A stretch of DNA of 64,000 bases, taken from Schizochytrium sp. CCTCC M209059 (Eukaryota > Sar > Bigyra > Thraustochytrida > Thraustochytriidae). Location: NCBI GenBank assembly GCA_000818945.1, contig KN805374.1, forward strand, positions 307,145-371,144, in the 5' to 3' direction. Made by a program: the position numbers and the translations under genes. Below are positions 48,680 through 58,888 of this stretch, in pieces (position 1 is the stretch's first letter; each line of letters opens with the position of its first letter). Below the pieces are notes generated by a model. It was given only the letters and a program-made list of their open reading frames with translations, made no database searches and was not told the DNA's origin.

Positions 48680-49954
48680 TCAGTCCGTGGCAATGTCAGT
48701 GGTGCTAGTTGCAGCCTCCGCGATCACGTCTTCGTCCTTGACGTCAACATCATCTTCCGTAGCATCGCCCGTGGAAGACATCCCATCCTCGTTTAATGGT
48801 GCAACGCGCGGCAACGATCCTTCCGTCGCAGCAGTCTCATCGTCATCGTCGTCGTCGTCGTCGTCGCCGCCGTCGTCGTTATGAACACCATCGCCGTCGC
48901 CGAGGTCGTCATGCTCTTTAGTGATACTTGTGGCCCCTGCTGAAGAAGCCATTACCGACGTGGCAACAGCATCCTCGCTGCCGTCAGATATGGATGCCTT
49001 GCCAGATTTCTCGGACACGAGATCTACGACGATGATCGCGGTGTTATCGCCTCCATACCGGCGATTGACGCATTCGTCGAGCATGATTTCGCAAAAGAGG
49101 TCGAGATCGATACCATCTTCAACAATAAACTTGAGCACATAGCTGGACATTTCCTCAGACTCCATGCAGTCCCACACACCATCGCTAGCAATGACGACAA
49201 ACTGATCTTCGGGAGAGCGCGTAAAAAAAGTTACATCGGGTCGGGCCGTCACGGCCTGCATCTCGGCAGGGACGTCAGGACACTGCTTGAAGCGAGAATC
49301 GCCCATTGCGCGCGCAACTGCTAAGATGCCATCGACGCGCCCGCCTTGCACGCGAAGACCTGCCGCCTCGATACGAGTCACTTCAAGAGGCTCATATGGG
49401 GTGTGGTCCAGTGTTGCGAAGAAGATCTCGTCTTCCCGCATCAACAGAGCACGGGAGTCGCCAGCATTTGCGAAAATTAGCTGTTCAGGAGTCACGAACA
49501 GCACGCACGCCGTGCTCCCCACAAAGTCGACAGCGCGCAAGACCTCTCGCGGGCTTCCGCATGGACAACTCGATGATTCCATGCTGAGCACCGGCGGAAG
49601 TTTGGCAATTCGAGCATCGACATCCATGAAGGAATCAATTATCATATCTGTGAGCTCCTCATTGCCGATGTCACGCATGTGTTGCGAGTCGGCCACGCGC
49701 TCAACGAGCGCGTCAAAGAGATGGCTCGTGCAGAACTCTGCGACGCGGCTGCCACCATGGCCGTCAAAGACGCCAAAATAGGCCAGCTCGGGCTCTCCGC
49801 ACGCGAGTCTGGCAAAACCTGCACCCACGCGGTCCTCCATGTATGGCCTCCGACCTTGAGCGGCGGCCGACCCAAAGCGAACGTGTGTGTGCCCAATGTC
49901 GCCGCTCTCGCGCGTGCCTTGCGGGATCTTGTACTTGGTTGAGCACAACCCCAT
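48680..49954 (-). CDS. PP2C-family Ser/Thr protein phosphatase
   Basis: 424 residues from the ATG at 49954. All core PP2C motifs are present: RPYMEDR, FGVFDGHGGSRVAEF, GSTACVLFV, ANAGDSRALL, GILAVARAMGDSRFK, VIASDGVWDCM and GGDNTAIIVVDL. These hold the acidic residues that bind the two catalytic Mn/Mg ions, so the enzyme should be active. The N-terminus, MGLCSTKYKI, fits N-myristoylation at Gly2 with a palmitoylatable Cys4, so membrane association is likely. The C-terminal ~100 residues are a disordered acidic tail with an Asp run. The substrate is unknown. Confidence 0.95.
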   Translation of the reverse strand: MGLCSTKYKIPQGTRESGDIGHTHVRFGSAAAQGRRPYMEDRVGAGFARLACGEPELAYFGVFDGHGGSRVAEFCTSHLFDALVERVADSQHMRDIGNEELTDMIIDSFMDVDARIAKLPPVLSMESSSCPCGSPREVLRAVDFVGSTACVLFVTPEQLIFANAGDSRALLMREDEIFFATLDHTPYEPLEVTRIEAAGLRVQGGRVDGILAVARAMGDSRFKQCPDVPAEMQAVTARPDVTFFTRSPEDQFVVIASDGVWDCMESEEMSSYVLKFIVEDGIDLDLFCEIMLDECVNRRYGGDNTAIIVVDLVSEKSGKASISDGSEDAVATSVMASSAGATSITKEHDDLGDGDGVHNDDGGDDDDDDDDDETAATEGSLPRVAPLNEDGMSSTGDATEDDVDVKDEDVIAEAATSTTDIATD

Positions 49955-51709
49955 CGTGGCCTCGCACGCCCCCGCCCGACTCTCACCCTGCTCTGCCCCG
50001 CGCTGCTCTGCGCTGCTCTTCTTACCCGCGCGTGGAGCACGCGCGTGGTTTCGGCTGGCCAGGTCTCAAGGGTACGAACTGCAGCAGCAGCAGCAGCAGC
50101 AGCAGCAAGAACGACGGCAAGAGAAGAGCAGCCACTGCAAACCAGGGCCGCGGCCGCGCAGAGGACACGGGGCGGGCGAAAGGAAGGAAGGAAGGAAAGA
50201 AGGCGCGCGCACCAGCAGCGCCTCGGGCTCCGCGCCGCCGGCCGCGTCTCCGCCCGCGCGCCCGCGCGCAAAGCGTTTCCTGCGCGCTCTCGTTTTGCAG
50301 AAGTTATAGGTGAACCGAGCGTGCACCCTGCTGGCACCTTTGGAACCTTGCCGCGTGGAAGTATTTTTTTAAATTGGTCTTGCAGTGAGGCAGGTTGAGG
50401 GGGAGTATACACATATGCAGACCCCGGGGACCTTTGACGTAGGGGAAGCGAGCTCGTCGAGGTCAACGTCAGGGCCGTCAAGGGCAATGCCAAGATCATC
50501 AACTTGAAGGGCAATGCCATCCAGCTCGTATTTCGATTGCAGCTGCAGGCAGGGTGCATGCTTGGTTTGGATATGAGGGACACGGAGTAAGTACCCAGGC
50601 TCTTTGTCCCACTCCAAAGAGGACAACCCGCGGTGACCCGCCCTGAAGAGGGGGTAAAGGATTAGAAGGGGGGGGGAGGAGGAAGTCCACGTGGATGTGT
50701 GACCATGCCAACAGTGCACAGTGAGAGGGGGTGAGAAAACTGTACAGGCCAAGGCCTCGACAAAAGCATTTCTTGAGTGCTCGCGAAACTTTTCGCCTTC
50801 GATGAATGCAGAGTGTTCGACGAAAGTAGATGAAGAAATCGAGCTTGCTTGGCATTGCCGTGCTAAGCGAGTCGCTTCTGGTATCTTTTAAAAAGGCATT
50901 TCTATCGATCGCACTGTCGCTATGAGCTGTAGAATAAGCGCACAAAGGCAGGAATAAAGAGAATCTTGTATGGCCTTGGCGCTCAAATTCCCACGTCATG
51001 ATTGACGCACCTTCACAGCTACTATTCTAGCAGGTGAAAATAAGGTTTATGGTGACAGCAAGGAGTTACGATCCTCTGTTCCATCTATACTTTTTCCGCA
51101 CAATCCAAGCAAGCGCTGCCGTCTCGCGCAAGCATATCGTCGCCATCGCGAGAACTGAAGTCACAGTCAACCTGGTATACTACATCACACCCAAAAAAAA
51201 CATCTCTGTTGACTGGCTAGTATACCACCGACGTTCACCACTTGTCGAGGTCACAGTCGGGTAAGCAGAAAAACAAAACAAAAGAAGAAGAATGAGAAAA
51301 TGAAATGAAACGAGACTGTGCACAACGCAAAAACAGTTTTCATATCGTGCACGCTATCAACGCTTGCAACCGCCGAGAAGAAAAATGAGACCCAAACAAG
51401 AACACGAAGGGTCTGGTCCGCGGCGATCGCTCCGCGAGAAAAGACACAACAAAGCAAGAAAAGGCAAGGCAAGGCAAGGCAAGGCAAGACAAGACCAGCC
51501 CAGTTTGTTCGAGACGCGAAGACCAGGGACCGCGACTCGAAGCGTCTCGTCGTGCCGGCTTGTGCTTGCCACGCGCCAGACAGAGTTGTCTGGCGTGCTG
51601 GGTCTTGTGCGCAAGACGTTACGCCGCGAGAGGAGACCCTCGAGATCAAGAGCGTCCTCGCCTGCTTGCTTGCCTGTAGTGCGACGTCAACGTGGCAACG
51701 ACAAAGAGG
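49955..51709. other. divergent intergenic region
   Basis: 1755 bases between the PP2C and SSX2IP-like starts. A CAG tract (50083-50106) and a GGAA tract (about 50181-50199) lie near the PP2C start. A short stretch near 50,440-50,600 has gene-like codon use but no complete frame (see findings). A GGCAA pentamer tract is at about 51461-51487. Confidence 0.45.
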
Positions 51710-53686
51710 ATGACGCCTGCAGATGAGGAAAGCGTGGATGACAACGGAGTGCTCATGGACTTTACGTCAACTTTCAAAAACACCGCTTCAGAATCAAGCC
51801 GAGCGCCTGGCGCAGCAACAGGCAAACCTTGGCTCCGACGCAAAGCACGCACAGGATCCGCGGCAACAGCATCTTCTGGCGAAGGCTCACACAATGCAGA
51901 GACGATTGACGTGGCTGCCACGAAAACTAGCCGTCCAGCTGCAGCACAAAGAGCCAAAGGATGGTTCAGATCGGCATCGAATTCCATGTCCTCGACCCCG
52001 AGTCCAAGGAAAACCCGCAAACCAGCGAGTGCTCGAGCAAACACCCCAAATGCGGGCAAGGAAAACCTCGAGGAAGAAAACAGTGACGTGCCTGGCCTCA
52101 TTGATTCCCCAATGCCTTCCTTGGGCAATCGGCAAGTCGCAGCAGCTCCTAGCACTGTCCACGAAGATTCCGATGTCATGGGCGGCCTCAACGCCAAGCT
52201 CGACGCGCTTGGATTTCCACAACTCCAGGTTTCCGAGCCTTCCAGCATTGTCCAGGTCGTGCAAACAATTCTTGAAGAACTGCGGCACGCGTCCGACATG
52301 ACGCAGTCTTACGAATCAACCTCGCACGAGGCGCAAATTGACTGCTCGCGCTTGCAAAATGAAAAAGAGGCTCTCAAGCTCCAGGTGCTTTGCGCGCGTC
52401 AGGACCTTGCCGCCCTTGAGAATCGTGCGCGCATTGCCGCAGACCAGCATGCCAAAGAAAAGCAACGCAGCGACGCTTGGAACAAAGAGCTCCAAGTCAC
52501 CATTGCCAAAATGGAGGGACAGCAAAAAGGCTGGCAAGCCGCGCTCAACCGCAAAGAAGCAGAGTACGACCGTCTGCAGACACGCATGCAAATGCTCCAG
52601 ACACATCGCGACCGAGCTGTCAAACGAGCCCTCGAGATGGACACTCCGCCCGTCAAGGGAGGCACACGCCCCATGCTCGGCTCGCCCGAGTCCTGGGAGG
52701 CCACAACAAGCCCCTCTGCAGGCAGCAACGCCAACCCTAACAATGAAGAGGCATCCCAGGCCGAGATTGAAGCCGCGGCAGCGCAATCACTCGCCGTTCT
52801 CGAGGAGGCCGCCGAAACCTCGCGCGGACGTCGTGTCGCTTACTTGGTCAACGAGAACCAAAAGCTTCGCGCTTCATTGCACTCGATGCAAAATCTCATT
52901 GTCACAAAGCTTCAAGCAGCCGCCTCGATTCAGCCTGGCCGCAAAGCCGCCAAAACGTCTCGTGCAGATGCTGGGTCCAAGGATGCGGCGCTCTCGACAG
53001 CGAATCCTGCTCTCGTCGAGATTGACACGCTGCGTCTTGCAGACAGCAGCTTCGATCTTCCTGCGGAGCAGCTCGAACGCCGCCTTACAGACGTCCAGAA
53101 CCAGACTTTGGCCTTTTTGGAAGCCCAAGAAGCCCAAGCTCAAGCCAACGATGCAAGCGGTGAGGACCATCCTCCCACGGAGGCAGAGCTCAAGGAGCGT
53201 CTGGATCAAGCGAAGACCCTGATCCATGACCTCGACGCCTGCCTTCGTGCCACGCTTCTTTTCCAAACCGAAGAGAGTGACCCTGGAATGCCCCATCACC
53301 GCGGAGCACGCGCGGGCACCGGCGCCGCAGCAGATGGCCTCGATGACGAGGTAGCGGCTCTGCGAGCCAAACAGTATTTCGAGCAGGAAGAGGCGGATCT
53401 TCGTCGTGCGCGAGAACGGCTCGAGCAGGATCGCGCCATGCTGCACGAGGAAGCGCGCAAGATTGACGAAGAGCGTTCCAAGCTCGACCGCAAGCTATTT
53501 GCTCAGAACGCCGGCATCGCACAAACACCCAATACCACGAAATCAATGCACACGCCCAGTCTTGTGGAACGCCTGTCCACGCCAGATCCTCACGCCGACG
53601 CCTCAGCTCGCAAAACCCTGCGCTTTGCAGAACTTGGTGTCGCGCCTACGCCCGCGACCCGTCGACTGCTCGATGAGATTCTCTAA
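51710..53686 (+). CDS. coiled-coil protein related to SSX2IP/ADIP (Msd1)
   Basis: 658 residues from the ATG at 51710. An upstream in-frame GTG is not used. The first ~150 residues are disordered and Ser/Lys-rich. At about 159-315 the order of features follows the ADIP domain of SSX2IP: a short LNAKLDALGFPQL motif, a helix, and a long coiled coil ending in NRKEAEYDRLQTRMQMLQTH, which parallels the KRKEREYNKLKERL region of the animal protein. A second block (VAYLVNENQKLRASL, about residue 375) also has a counterpart there. A third coiled coil covers about 544-600. SSX2IP/Msd1 proteins tether microtubules at centrosomes and basal bodies and support cilium formation. The assignment is by pattern, not alignment. 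Confidence 0.72.
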   Translation: MTPADEESVDDNGVLMDFTSTFKNTASESSRAPGAATGKPWLRRKARTGSAATASSGEGSHNAETIDVAATKTSRPAAAQRAKGWFRSASNSMSSTPSPRKTRKPASARANTPNAGKENLEEENSDVPGLIDSPMPSLGNRQVAAAPSTVHEDSDVMGGLNAKLDALGFPQLQVSEPSSIVQVVQTILEELRHASDMTQSYESTSHEAQIDCSRLQNEKEALKLQVLCARQDLAALENRARIAADQHAKEKQRSDAWNKELQVTIAKMEGQQKGWQAALNRKEAEYDRLQTRMQMLQTHRDRAVKRALEMDTPPVKGGTRPMLGSPESWEATTSPSAGSNANPNNEEASQAEIEAAAAQSLAVLEEAAETSRGRRVAYLVNENQKLRASLHSMQNLIVTKLQAAASIQPGRKAAKTSRADAGSKDAALSTANPALVEIDTLRLADSSFDLPAEQLERRLTDVQNQTLAFLEAQEAQAQANDASGEDHPPTEAELKERLDQAKTLIHDLDACLRATLLFQTEESDPGMPHHRGARAGTGAAADGLDDEVAALRAKQYFEQEEADLRRARERLEQDRAMLHEEARKIDEERSKLDRKLFAQNAGIAQTPNTTKSMHTPSLVERLSTPDPHADASARKTLRFAELGVAPTPATRRLLDEIL

Positions 53687-53812
53687 CTGCTCCTGACGCG
53701 AAAAAGACCACACACACACGCACACTCACAAATTTCCTATCCTTTAACGAATTCGAAAGTACAATCCTTTTTGCTTGACATGCAGAGTGATTGGGTGACC
53801 TTGTATTGATGC

Positions 53813-54417
53813 TCAGGCCTTCCAGAGCAGATACGCCAGCAAGAGGCCAATCACACCGTACTGAAGCACCCCCATGAACAGGCTGAAAAAGGCAATTTCT
53901 TGACGCAAGAACTTGGACCTCCACTTTCCGTCCGGACACCGGACCAACTCGTGGATGTACCAGCCGCCGACGGTGATGAACCTTGTGAGTGGGAGACCTC
54001 GTAGCGTCAGAGGATTGTAAAACATTGCGCGCACGTGAGCGGCGTCATTCCCGTCCCATTCAATGTCAATGTTGGAGATCAAATGCTGTGTTTTCCCAAA
54101 GTTTTGCTTGAAATTTGCCGAGATCCAGGTAACTGCTTTCTTGCGGTTTCCGCACACAGCATCCGACCAGTTCACACCAGCCAGCATCATGCCCGAGGCA
54201 TAGTCGAGCACGGCGTCCTCCGTGAAGAGCGACTCGTACAGACTGTATACGATGATGTCCGTGTCCCTCCAAGAGAAACGTCAGATTGAGCATTATCACA
54301 AAGCTTTCTCGCCCCAACCAAAACTTACGCCCAGTCCCTCGTATCAACAGCGCGCGCGTAGAGCACAAAGAACTTCTGCACGGCGAGGGTGTCCTGCACG
54401 CGCTCCACGAACGCCAT
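53813..54417 (-). CDS. SnoaL-like (NTF2-fold) protein with C-terminal membrane segment, two exons
   Basis: Exon 1 is 54417-54329 and exon 2 is 54266-53813, joined as GGGC|GTAAGT with TTGGAG|GGACAC to give DWADTDIIVY in frame and 180 residues. The N-terminal pattern (VQKFFVLYARAVDTRDW, then LFTEDAVLDYASGMMLAGVN) and the central QHLISNIDIEWDGNDAAHVRAMF match SnoaL-like NTF2-fold domains, which include small enzymes and binding proteins. The last ~30 residues are hydrophobic (FFSLFMGVLQYGVIGLLLAYLLW) and close to the end, so this looks tail-anchored. It converges with the SSX2IP-like gene, leaving 126 bases between their stop codons. Function unknown. Confidence 0.85.
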
Positions 54418-54909
54418 CTCTTCTTCTTCGTCTTCTGTTGTTGTTGTCGTCGTCGTCGTCGTCGTCGTCGTCGAAAGCGCTGCCGTTTCGAGCGGAAGGA
54501 AGAGGAAGAGACTAAGATCAGGAGCGAGAGTCCGCGCAGGCCGTCGCAGGTCCCCGAAGACGGCGGGTCTTAAGCCCTGGACGGAACTGGCGATACGTAT
54601 TTGCAAGCTTTCCTTGTTTGCAGGACGAGATAAAAGAAGATAAGGCCCCTCACTTGCTTGGTCCAAAGCTTTCGACAACAGCAGAAGCAGCAAACTCCGA
54701 AGCGTCTCGCTCGCGGGACCCTCTCTCGCGCGCGCGACCGAGGAAGCGAGCGGCCCAAGGCAGCGGCGCCTGGCCCTGCGTCCCGGGGCGCGCGAACGCA
54801 GCAGCAAGTCGGCGGGGAGAGCGAGCGCGAGAAATCCCGCCAAGGAAAGGAGGCAGAGAGGCTTCTTCTGGCTTGCGAGAGGGACTCGCGCGGGCCGCGG
54901 GCGGGCGGC
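54418..54909. promoter_or_regulatory. divergent upstream region
   Basis: 492 bases between the SnoaL-like and CWC21-like start codons. A TTG/TCG triplet tract lies at about 54437-54475. Both promoters should be here. Confidence 0.4.
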
Positions 54910-56361
54910 ATGTACAACGGCGTCGGCCTGCGCACGGCGCGCGGGTCCGCGACGAGCGGGTTTGTCCAGGCGAATGCGAGCTACGTGCGCAGCGACCGCG
55001 TTCGCAAAGACCGCGAGCGAAACGCGAGGACCGGCAGCGAGAAGGCCGGCCGAGGCCACGGCTGGTCCACCGACGTTGGGGCCCGCCTCGCTCGCGGCAG
55101 CGGCAAGGTCGACAAGGAACTCGCAGAACACGAGCAGCGGCGCAAGGTCGAGCTCGAGGTCCTGGACTTGCGCGAAAGCCTCGAGGCCGAGGGGAAGTCT
55201 CTTGAAGATGTGAACCAAGCTTGTGAACATCTTCGCAAGAAACGCCTCGATGAGCTTGCCGAGGAGAAAAGGGCGCGCAAAAAAGCCAAAAAAGCACTCA
55301 AGAAGAAGAATCGCAAGCACGACACTACTGCCACTACTGATTCTGCAACTGCTGCTGGTGCTGCATCAGCTTCAGATTCGCTTGCAGCTGGGTCCGGTGT
55401 TGAAGCTAAAAAGTCAACAGGTGAGAGCCCCGCGGCAAAGCCCAATCAAGCCAAACCCAAGCTCCGGTCATGGGAGGACCGCGCTGCAGTGTCATCTTCA
55501 CGACGAGGAGAGACCTCGACAGAGCTCAAAGATAACCAAGACGCGCGTCTTCGTGCTGCCTTTGCTATTGCGTCAGACCATCAGTCTGGCGACGGTTTTG
55601 ACCGAGAGAAACAGCTCGCGAAGCGCGAAGCACGTCGTCTCGAGCGCGAACAACGCGAAAAGTTAGAAAAGGAAGCTAGAGCTTCCGCGGATGCCTCGAA
55701 GGATTCGAAAGAAGACCGCGATCGACAAAAAGACAAAGAAGGCGATCGGGATCGTAATCGTGATCGTGGCCGTGACCGGAGTCGAGGCCGGAGCCATGGC
55801 CGTGGTCGCACGCGCTCGGCTGCAAGCTCCTCAAAGAAACGTCGGAGAAGTCCTAGCGCCTCCTCTGTATCGTCGTCGTCGTCGTCCGGATCATCATCGT
55901 CGTCATCGTCATCATCATCATCATCGTCTTCATCTTCGTCGTCATCGTCGTCGTCATCATCGTCGTCGTCGTCCGGATCATCATCCTCGTCGGGATCGTC
56001 TTCGTCAAGAGGATCATCGCGCTCACGCCGTTCGCGCGCCCGGTCCGTGTCATCAAGCGACACCGACGGTGGCACCGCAAAGAAGAGAGTGCATGAGCGC
56101 CTCCGCGAGATTAAGCGACGCAAACTCGAAAACGAAGAGGCAAAATCAAAGGAGAATGATGATCATACCTCGGCAAGGCAACCGAGTAAGCCAAGCGAGA
56201 CGAAAGAACGGAAACGCGAGGACCCAGACAAGAGCCAAAAGTCGAAGCGCAAAAACCGTCCACGGAGCAAGTCCTCGGCTTCAGAAGCCTCTGCATCATC
56301 AACAGGGTCGTCGTCCTCGTCCTCATCATCCGGATCTTCCTCGAGATCGTCATCACACTAG
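54910..56361 (+). CDS. CWC21: CWC21/SRRM2-like splicing factor with RS domain
   Basis: 483 residues from the ATG at 54910, which begins MYNGVGLRTARGSATSGFVQ, the exact signature of the Cwc21/SRRM2 N-terminus. That end threads into the spliceosome near Prp8 and Snu114. The cwf21 helical hairpin follows at about 58-105 (EHEQRRKVELEVLDLRESLE and DVNQACEHLRKKRL). The rest is a charged linker and then a long RS-type region with a poly-Ser block (about residues 315-375), RSRARSVSSS, and a Ser-rich end. It belongs to the activated spliceosome. The in-frame opening upstream of 54910 is not part of the family. The yeast protein is much shorter, while SRRM2 is far longer; this one is intermediate. Confidence 0.93.
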   Translation: MYNGVGLRTARGSATSGFVQANASYVRSDRVRKDRERNARTGSEKAGRGHGWSTDVGARLARGSGKVDKELAEHEQRRKVELEVLDLRESLEAEGKSLEDVNQACEHLRKKRLDELAEEKRARKKAKKALKKKNRKHDTTATTDSATAAGAASASDSLAAGSGVEAKKSTGESPAAKPNQAKPKLRSWEDRAAVSSSRRGETSTELKDNQDARLRAAFAIASDHQSGDGFDREKQLAKREARRLEREQREKLEKEARASADASKDSKEDRDRQKDKEGDRDRNRDRGRDRSRGRSHGRGRTRSAASSSKKRRRSPSASSVSSSSSSGSSSSSSSSSSSSSSSSSSSSSSSSSSSSGSSSSSGSSSSRGSSRSRRSRARSVSSSDTDGGTAKKRVHERLREIKRRKLENEEAKSKENDDHTSARQPSKPSETKERKREDPDKSQKSKRKNRPRSKSSASEASASSTGSSSSSSSSGSSSRSSSH

Positions 56362-56464
56362 ACAGACAATTGCGGGCAAGCGGACACAGAGCATTCGGCC
56401 AGCAGAAGAAAACAAGAAGAAAAGTGTACTCTACGCTAGATGCGTCGATGCGTAAAAAAGAAAA

Positions 56465-57846
56465 TCATTTACGAAAGTTTGACTCAAAAAGTATGAGCTG
56501 CGATGCGTGCTTGAGATCGACAATATCGGCGAGGACTGGATGCAGCGCAGGATCGCAAAACATGGCGATCGACTGACAATGCATATCAACGCCAAGTCGT
56601 GTCCAGTAGCGCACATGGGCCAGGGCTTCAGCTTTACAGGCGTCCTTGTTTCGATCCACGTCGGAGGCATCGCAGTAAATGGTGAATGTACAGAGCGACC
56701 CAAGGGGCTCGTCACGGTCAATGAGCTCGCCGACACTGCATGTGAGGTCGGCACACTGCATGACGCAGTTGCGCACATGCATCGTCCGCGGGAGATCCTC
56801 TGGGCCGAACATGTCCTCGTCAGATCCCGCATGGGGTGAGAACCGCAAGGACCTCGGCGATGAGGGCGAGGAAGATGACGACGAGGAGGCGGCAGAGCCA
56901 AAGCTCGCGCGCGGCTCGAGGCCAGCAGGCCCGGGAGCTCCAGATGGAGGCGTACACCTTTCGTTTCCTCCTTCCTCCTCCTCTTCCTCCTCCACGTTAT
57001 CCTCGTCATAGTCGTCATCATGGCCATCGACGGCGGCCGCGGCAGAGTGATCTGCGCTCGCGGCTTCTCTGTGTCGAGGGCTGTTCGCCAAGACCCCAGA
57101 AAAGAGCGAGACGAGAACCTGACGGCGCACGTCGTAAATGTCCCAATACTGCAAGAGCAGGCCGCATTGCGTCGTGCGCCGCAGCATGTCCAGCATACTC
57201 GAAACGCGCGAGACCTGGTGCAAGGGTGGAAGCGCATTGGCGCAGGCGCTGTCCACGCGGGCGACCAGCGCAGCCGCCTTGGATGGCGCGTCTGCGACGT
57301 GGTATGACCAGCGCGCGATCTCTTCCATGCCAGTGGTCTCGCAGATCCTGATGGCGCGCGCGTTCCACGCAAAGACGAGCTGCCGCACCGTCGAGACGGT
57401 GGCAGCCCCCCTCAGCTCGGGTGGTGGATTACGCACTACATCGAGCGTCTTGAAGCGCAAGAGGTTCTCGAGACCGTATCCCCAGAACTGCCGCGCAAGC
57501 TTGACCTCCTCCAGGTAGCCCGTTTGGGCGCCTTCCATGTTGACTGTGTCGATGCCGACGACGTCGCCGTCGACCTGTATCCCCACGAGCAGATCTCGCG
57601 AGAACGGACTCAGCAGGCTGTCGATCTCGGATCCTTCTTCGTCCTGGTCTTCGCTTTGCACGAGCTCGCGAATGCCCTCGATCTCGCTCGTGTTGAGCAG
57701 CTTGAAGGAGACCCGGTGCCGGTGTCGCCACGAGCGCACGCGGAGCGCCCCGAGCGTGAACCCGGCATACGCCACCGCCACGGCCAGCTGCACGAGCAGC
57801 TGCTTGTGCGCCGCGGCGGCGCCGTCCCCCGCGTCGCCGCCGCGCC
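56465..57846 (-). CDS. GNAT-type acetyltransferase-like protein (NAT16-like), N-terminus lost in gap
   Basis: About 460 codons are readable from the gap edge to the stop at 56465. After a hydrophobic segment (LLVQLAVAVAYAGFTLG) comes a GNAT-like fold: VSFKLLNTSEIEGIRELV, the strand pair LVGIQVDGDVVGIDTVNM, and the acetyl-CoA-binding region YLEEVKLARQFWGYGLENLLRF. The order and the wording resemble NAT16 histidine N-acetyltransferases, but the usual Arg/Gly-x-x-Gly pyrophosphate loop is weak here, so activity is uncertain. A disordered acidic insert (about 57,010-56,810) splits the C-terminal half. The true start is inside or beyond the 162-base gap; the sequence on the far side of it is repeats and is not coding. 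Confidence 0.6.
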
Positions 57847-58008
57847 NNNNNNNNNNNNNNNNNNNNNNNNNNNNNNNNNNNNNNNNNNNNNNNNNNNNNN
57901 NNNNNNNNNNNNNNNNNNNNNNNNNNNNNNNNNNNNNNNNNNNNNNNNNNNNNNNNNNNNNNNNNNNNNNNNNNNNNNNNNNNNNNNNNNNNNNNNNNNN
58001 NNNNNNNN
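57847..58008. other. assembly gap (162 N)
   Basis: A run of N that interrupts the N-terminal coding region or 5' end of the GNAT-like gene. Confidence 1.
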
Positions 58009-58132
58009 CCGCCGCCCGCGCCCACCGCGGGCGCGCGCTGCGCGGGCGCCAGCCGCAGCATCGCGCGCGTCCTCGCTTCGCGGTCTGCTTGCTCTGCTCG
58101 CTCTGCTTGCTCTGCTTGCTATCTTTCTCTGC

Positions 58133-58172
<40 letters not shown>

Positions 58173-58176
58173 TCCC
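58133..58176. repeat. (TTTC)n microsatellite
   Basis: About ten TTTC copies. Confidence 0.95.
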
Positions 58177-58200
58177 TTTCCGCCCGCGCCTTTCCCGCCG

Positions 58201-58284
58201 CATTCTGCACTTGCACCGCCGCATTCTGCACTTGCACCGCCGCATTCTGCACTTGCACCGCATCATTCTGCACTTGCGCCCGCG
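58201..58284. repeat. 21-bp tandem array, four units
   Basis: Units of CATTCTGCACTTGCACCGCC plus one base start at 58201, 58222, 58243 and 58264; the last is diverged. On the other strand each unit carries GCAAGTGCAGAATG, related to motifs upstream of RPS3A and ATIC/ILV6. Confidence 0.95.
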
Positions 58285-58888
58285 CCCGGAAGTCGAGAAA
58301 GAAAGAAAGGGGGCGCCGCGCAAGTGGGGAATTGAATGCCCAGCTCGCAGCAGTGCGTGTACGTATATATACCGGGTCGTTGCATCGCGGGGCGGAGCGA
58401 AGAGGTCGGCACGGCACAGCACAGCTGGCGCAGCGTCTTGGACGCGGGGGCCTGCCTGCTGCGGAAGAGGGAGGTGGTGGCAGACCCGCGGGAAGCGCGG
58501 AAAAGGGCGACTTGTGCATTTGGATAACGCGCGGAGAGATTTCTTGGATCCTTCTTCGCGGATTCTGGCGATCGTCGGCGCTCTTGTGGAAAAAAAGAAT
58601 AGAGAAAGAAATAAGCCCACCGTGGGGGTGTGAGATCACGCATCAAAAGTCGTCTAGGCCTAGAATCGTATCTGCCGTGTTGATTGTATCGATGAACACG
58701 ACTGCTGCAGAACGCCAAGGCCAAGAAGGTCACGATCATACATACACAGCCATCAAGGCAGCGAGCAACAAGACAAGTGAAAAAGATGGAAAAGGGGCGT
58801 CTCCATACGCAGGTTAACATGAGCATTTGTGGATGTGAATTTGTAAGAGGGCAAAACAGCTGCCGAGGCAGAGCCGACGTCAGGCGAT

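Larger units (their letters stand above)
58009..58888. other. upstream repeats and 3' flank of ATIC
   Basis: From the gap outward it holds a GCTCT/GCTTG tract, a TTTC tract, a 21-bp tandem array and a TATATA stretch at about 58366-58373. The rest is the 3' flank of ATIC. Open frames that span this part and the gap are not supported. Confidence 0.5.

Noticed and set aside
58009..58639. N-terminal extension of the GNAT-like frame beyond the gap
   Set aside because: It crosses unknown bases, the TTTC tract and the 21-bp array. This looks like promoter, not coding.
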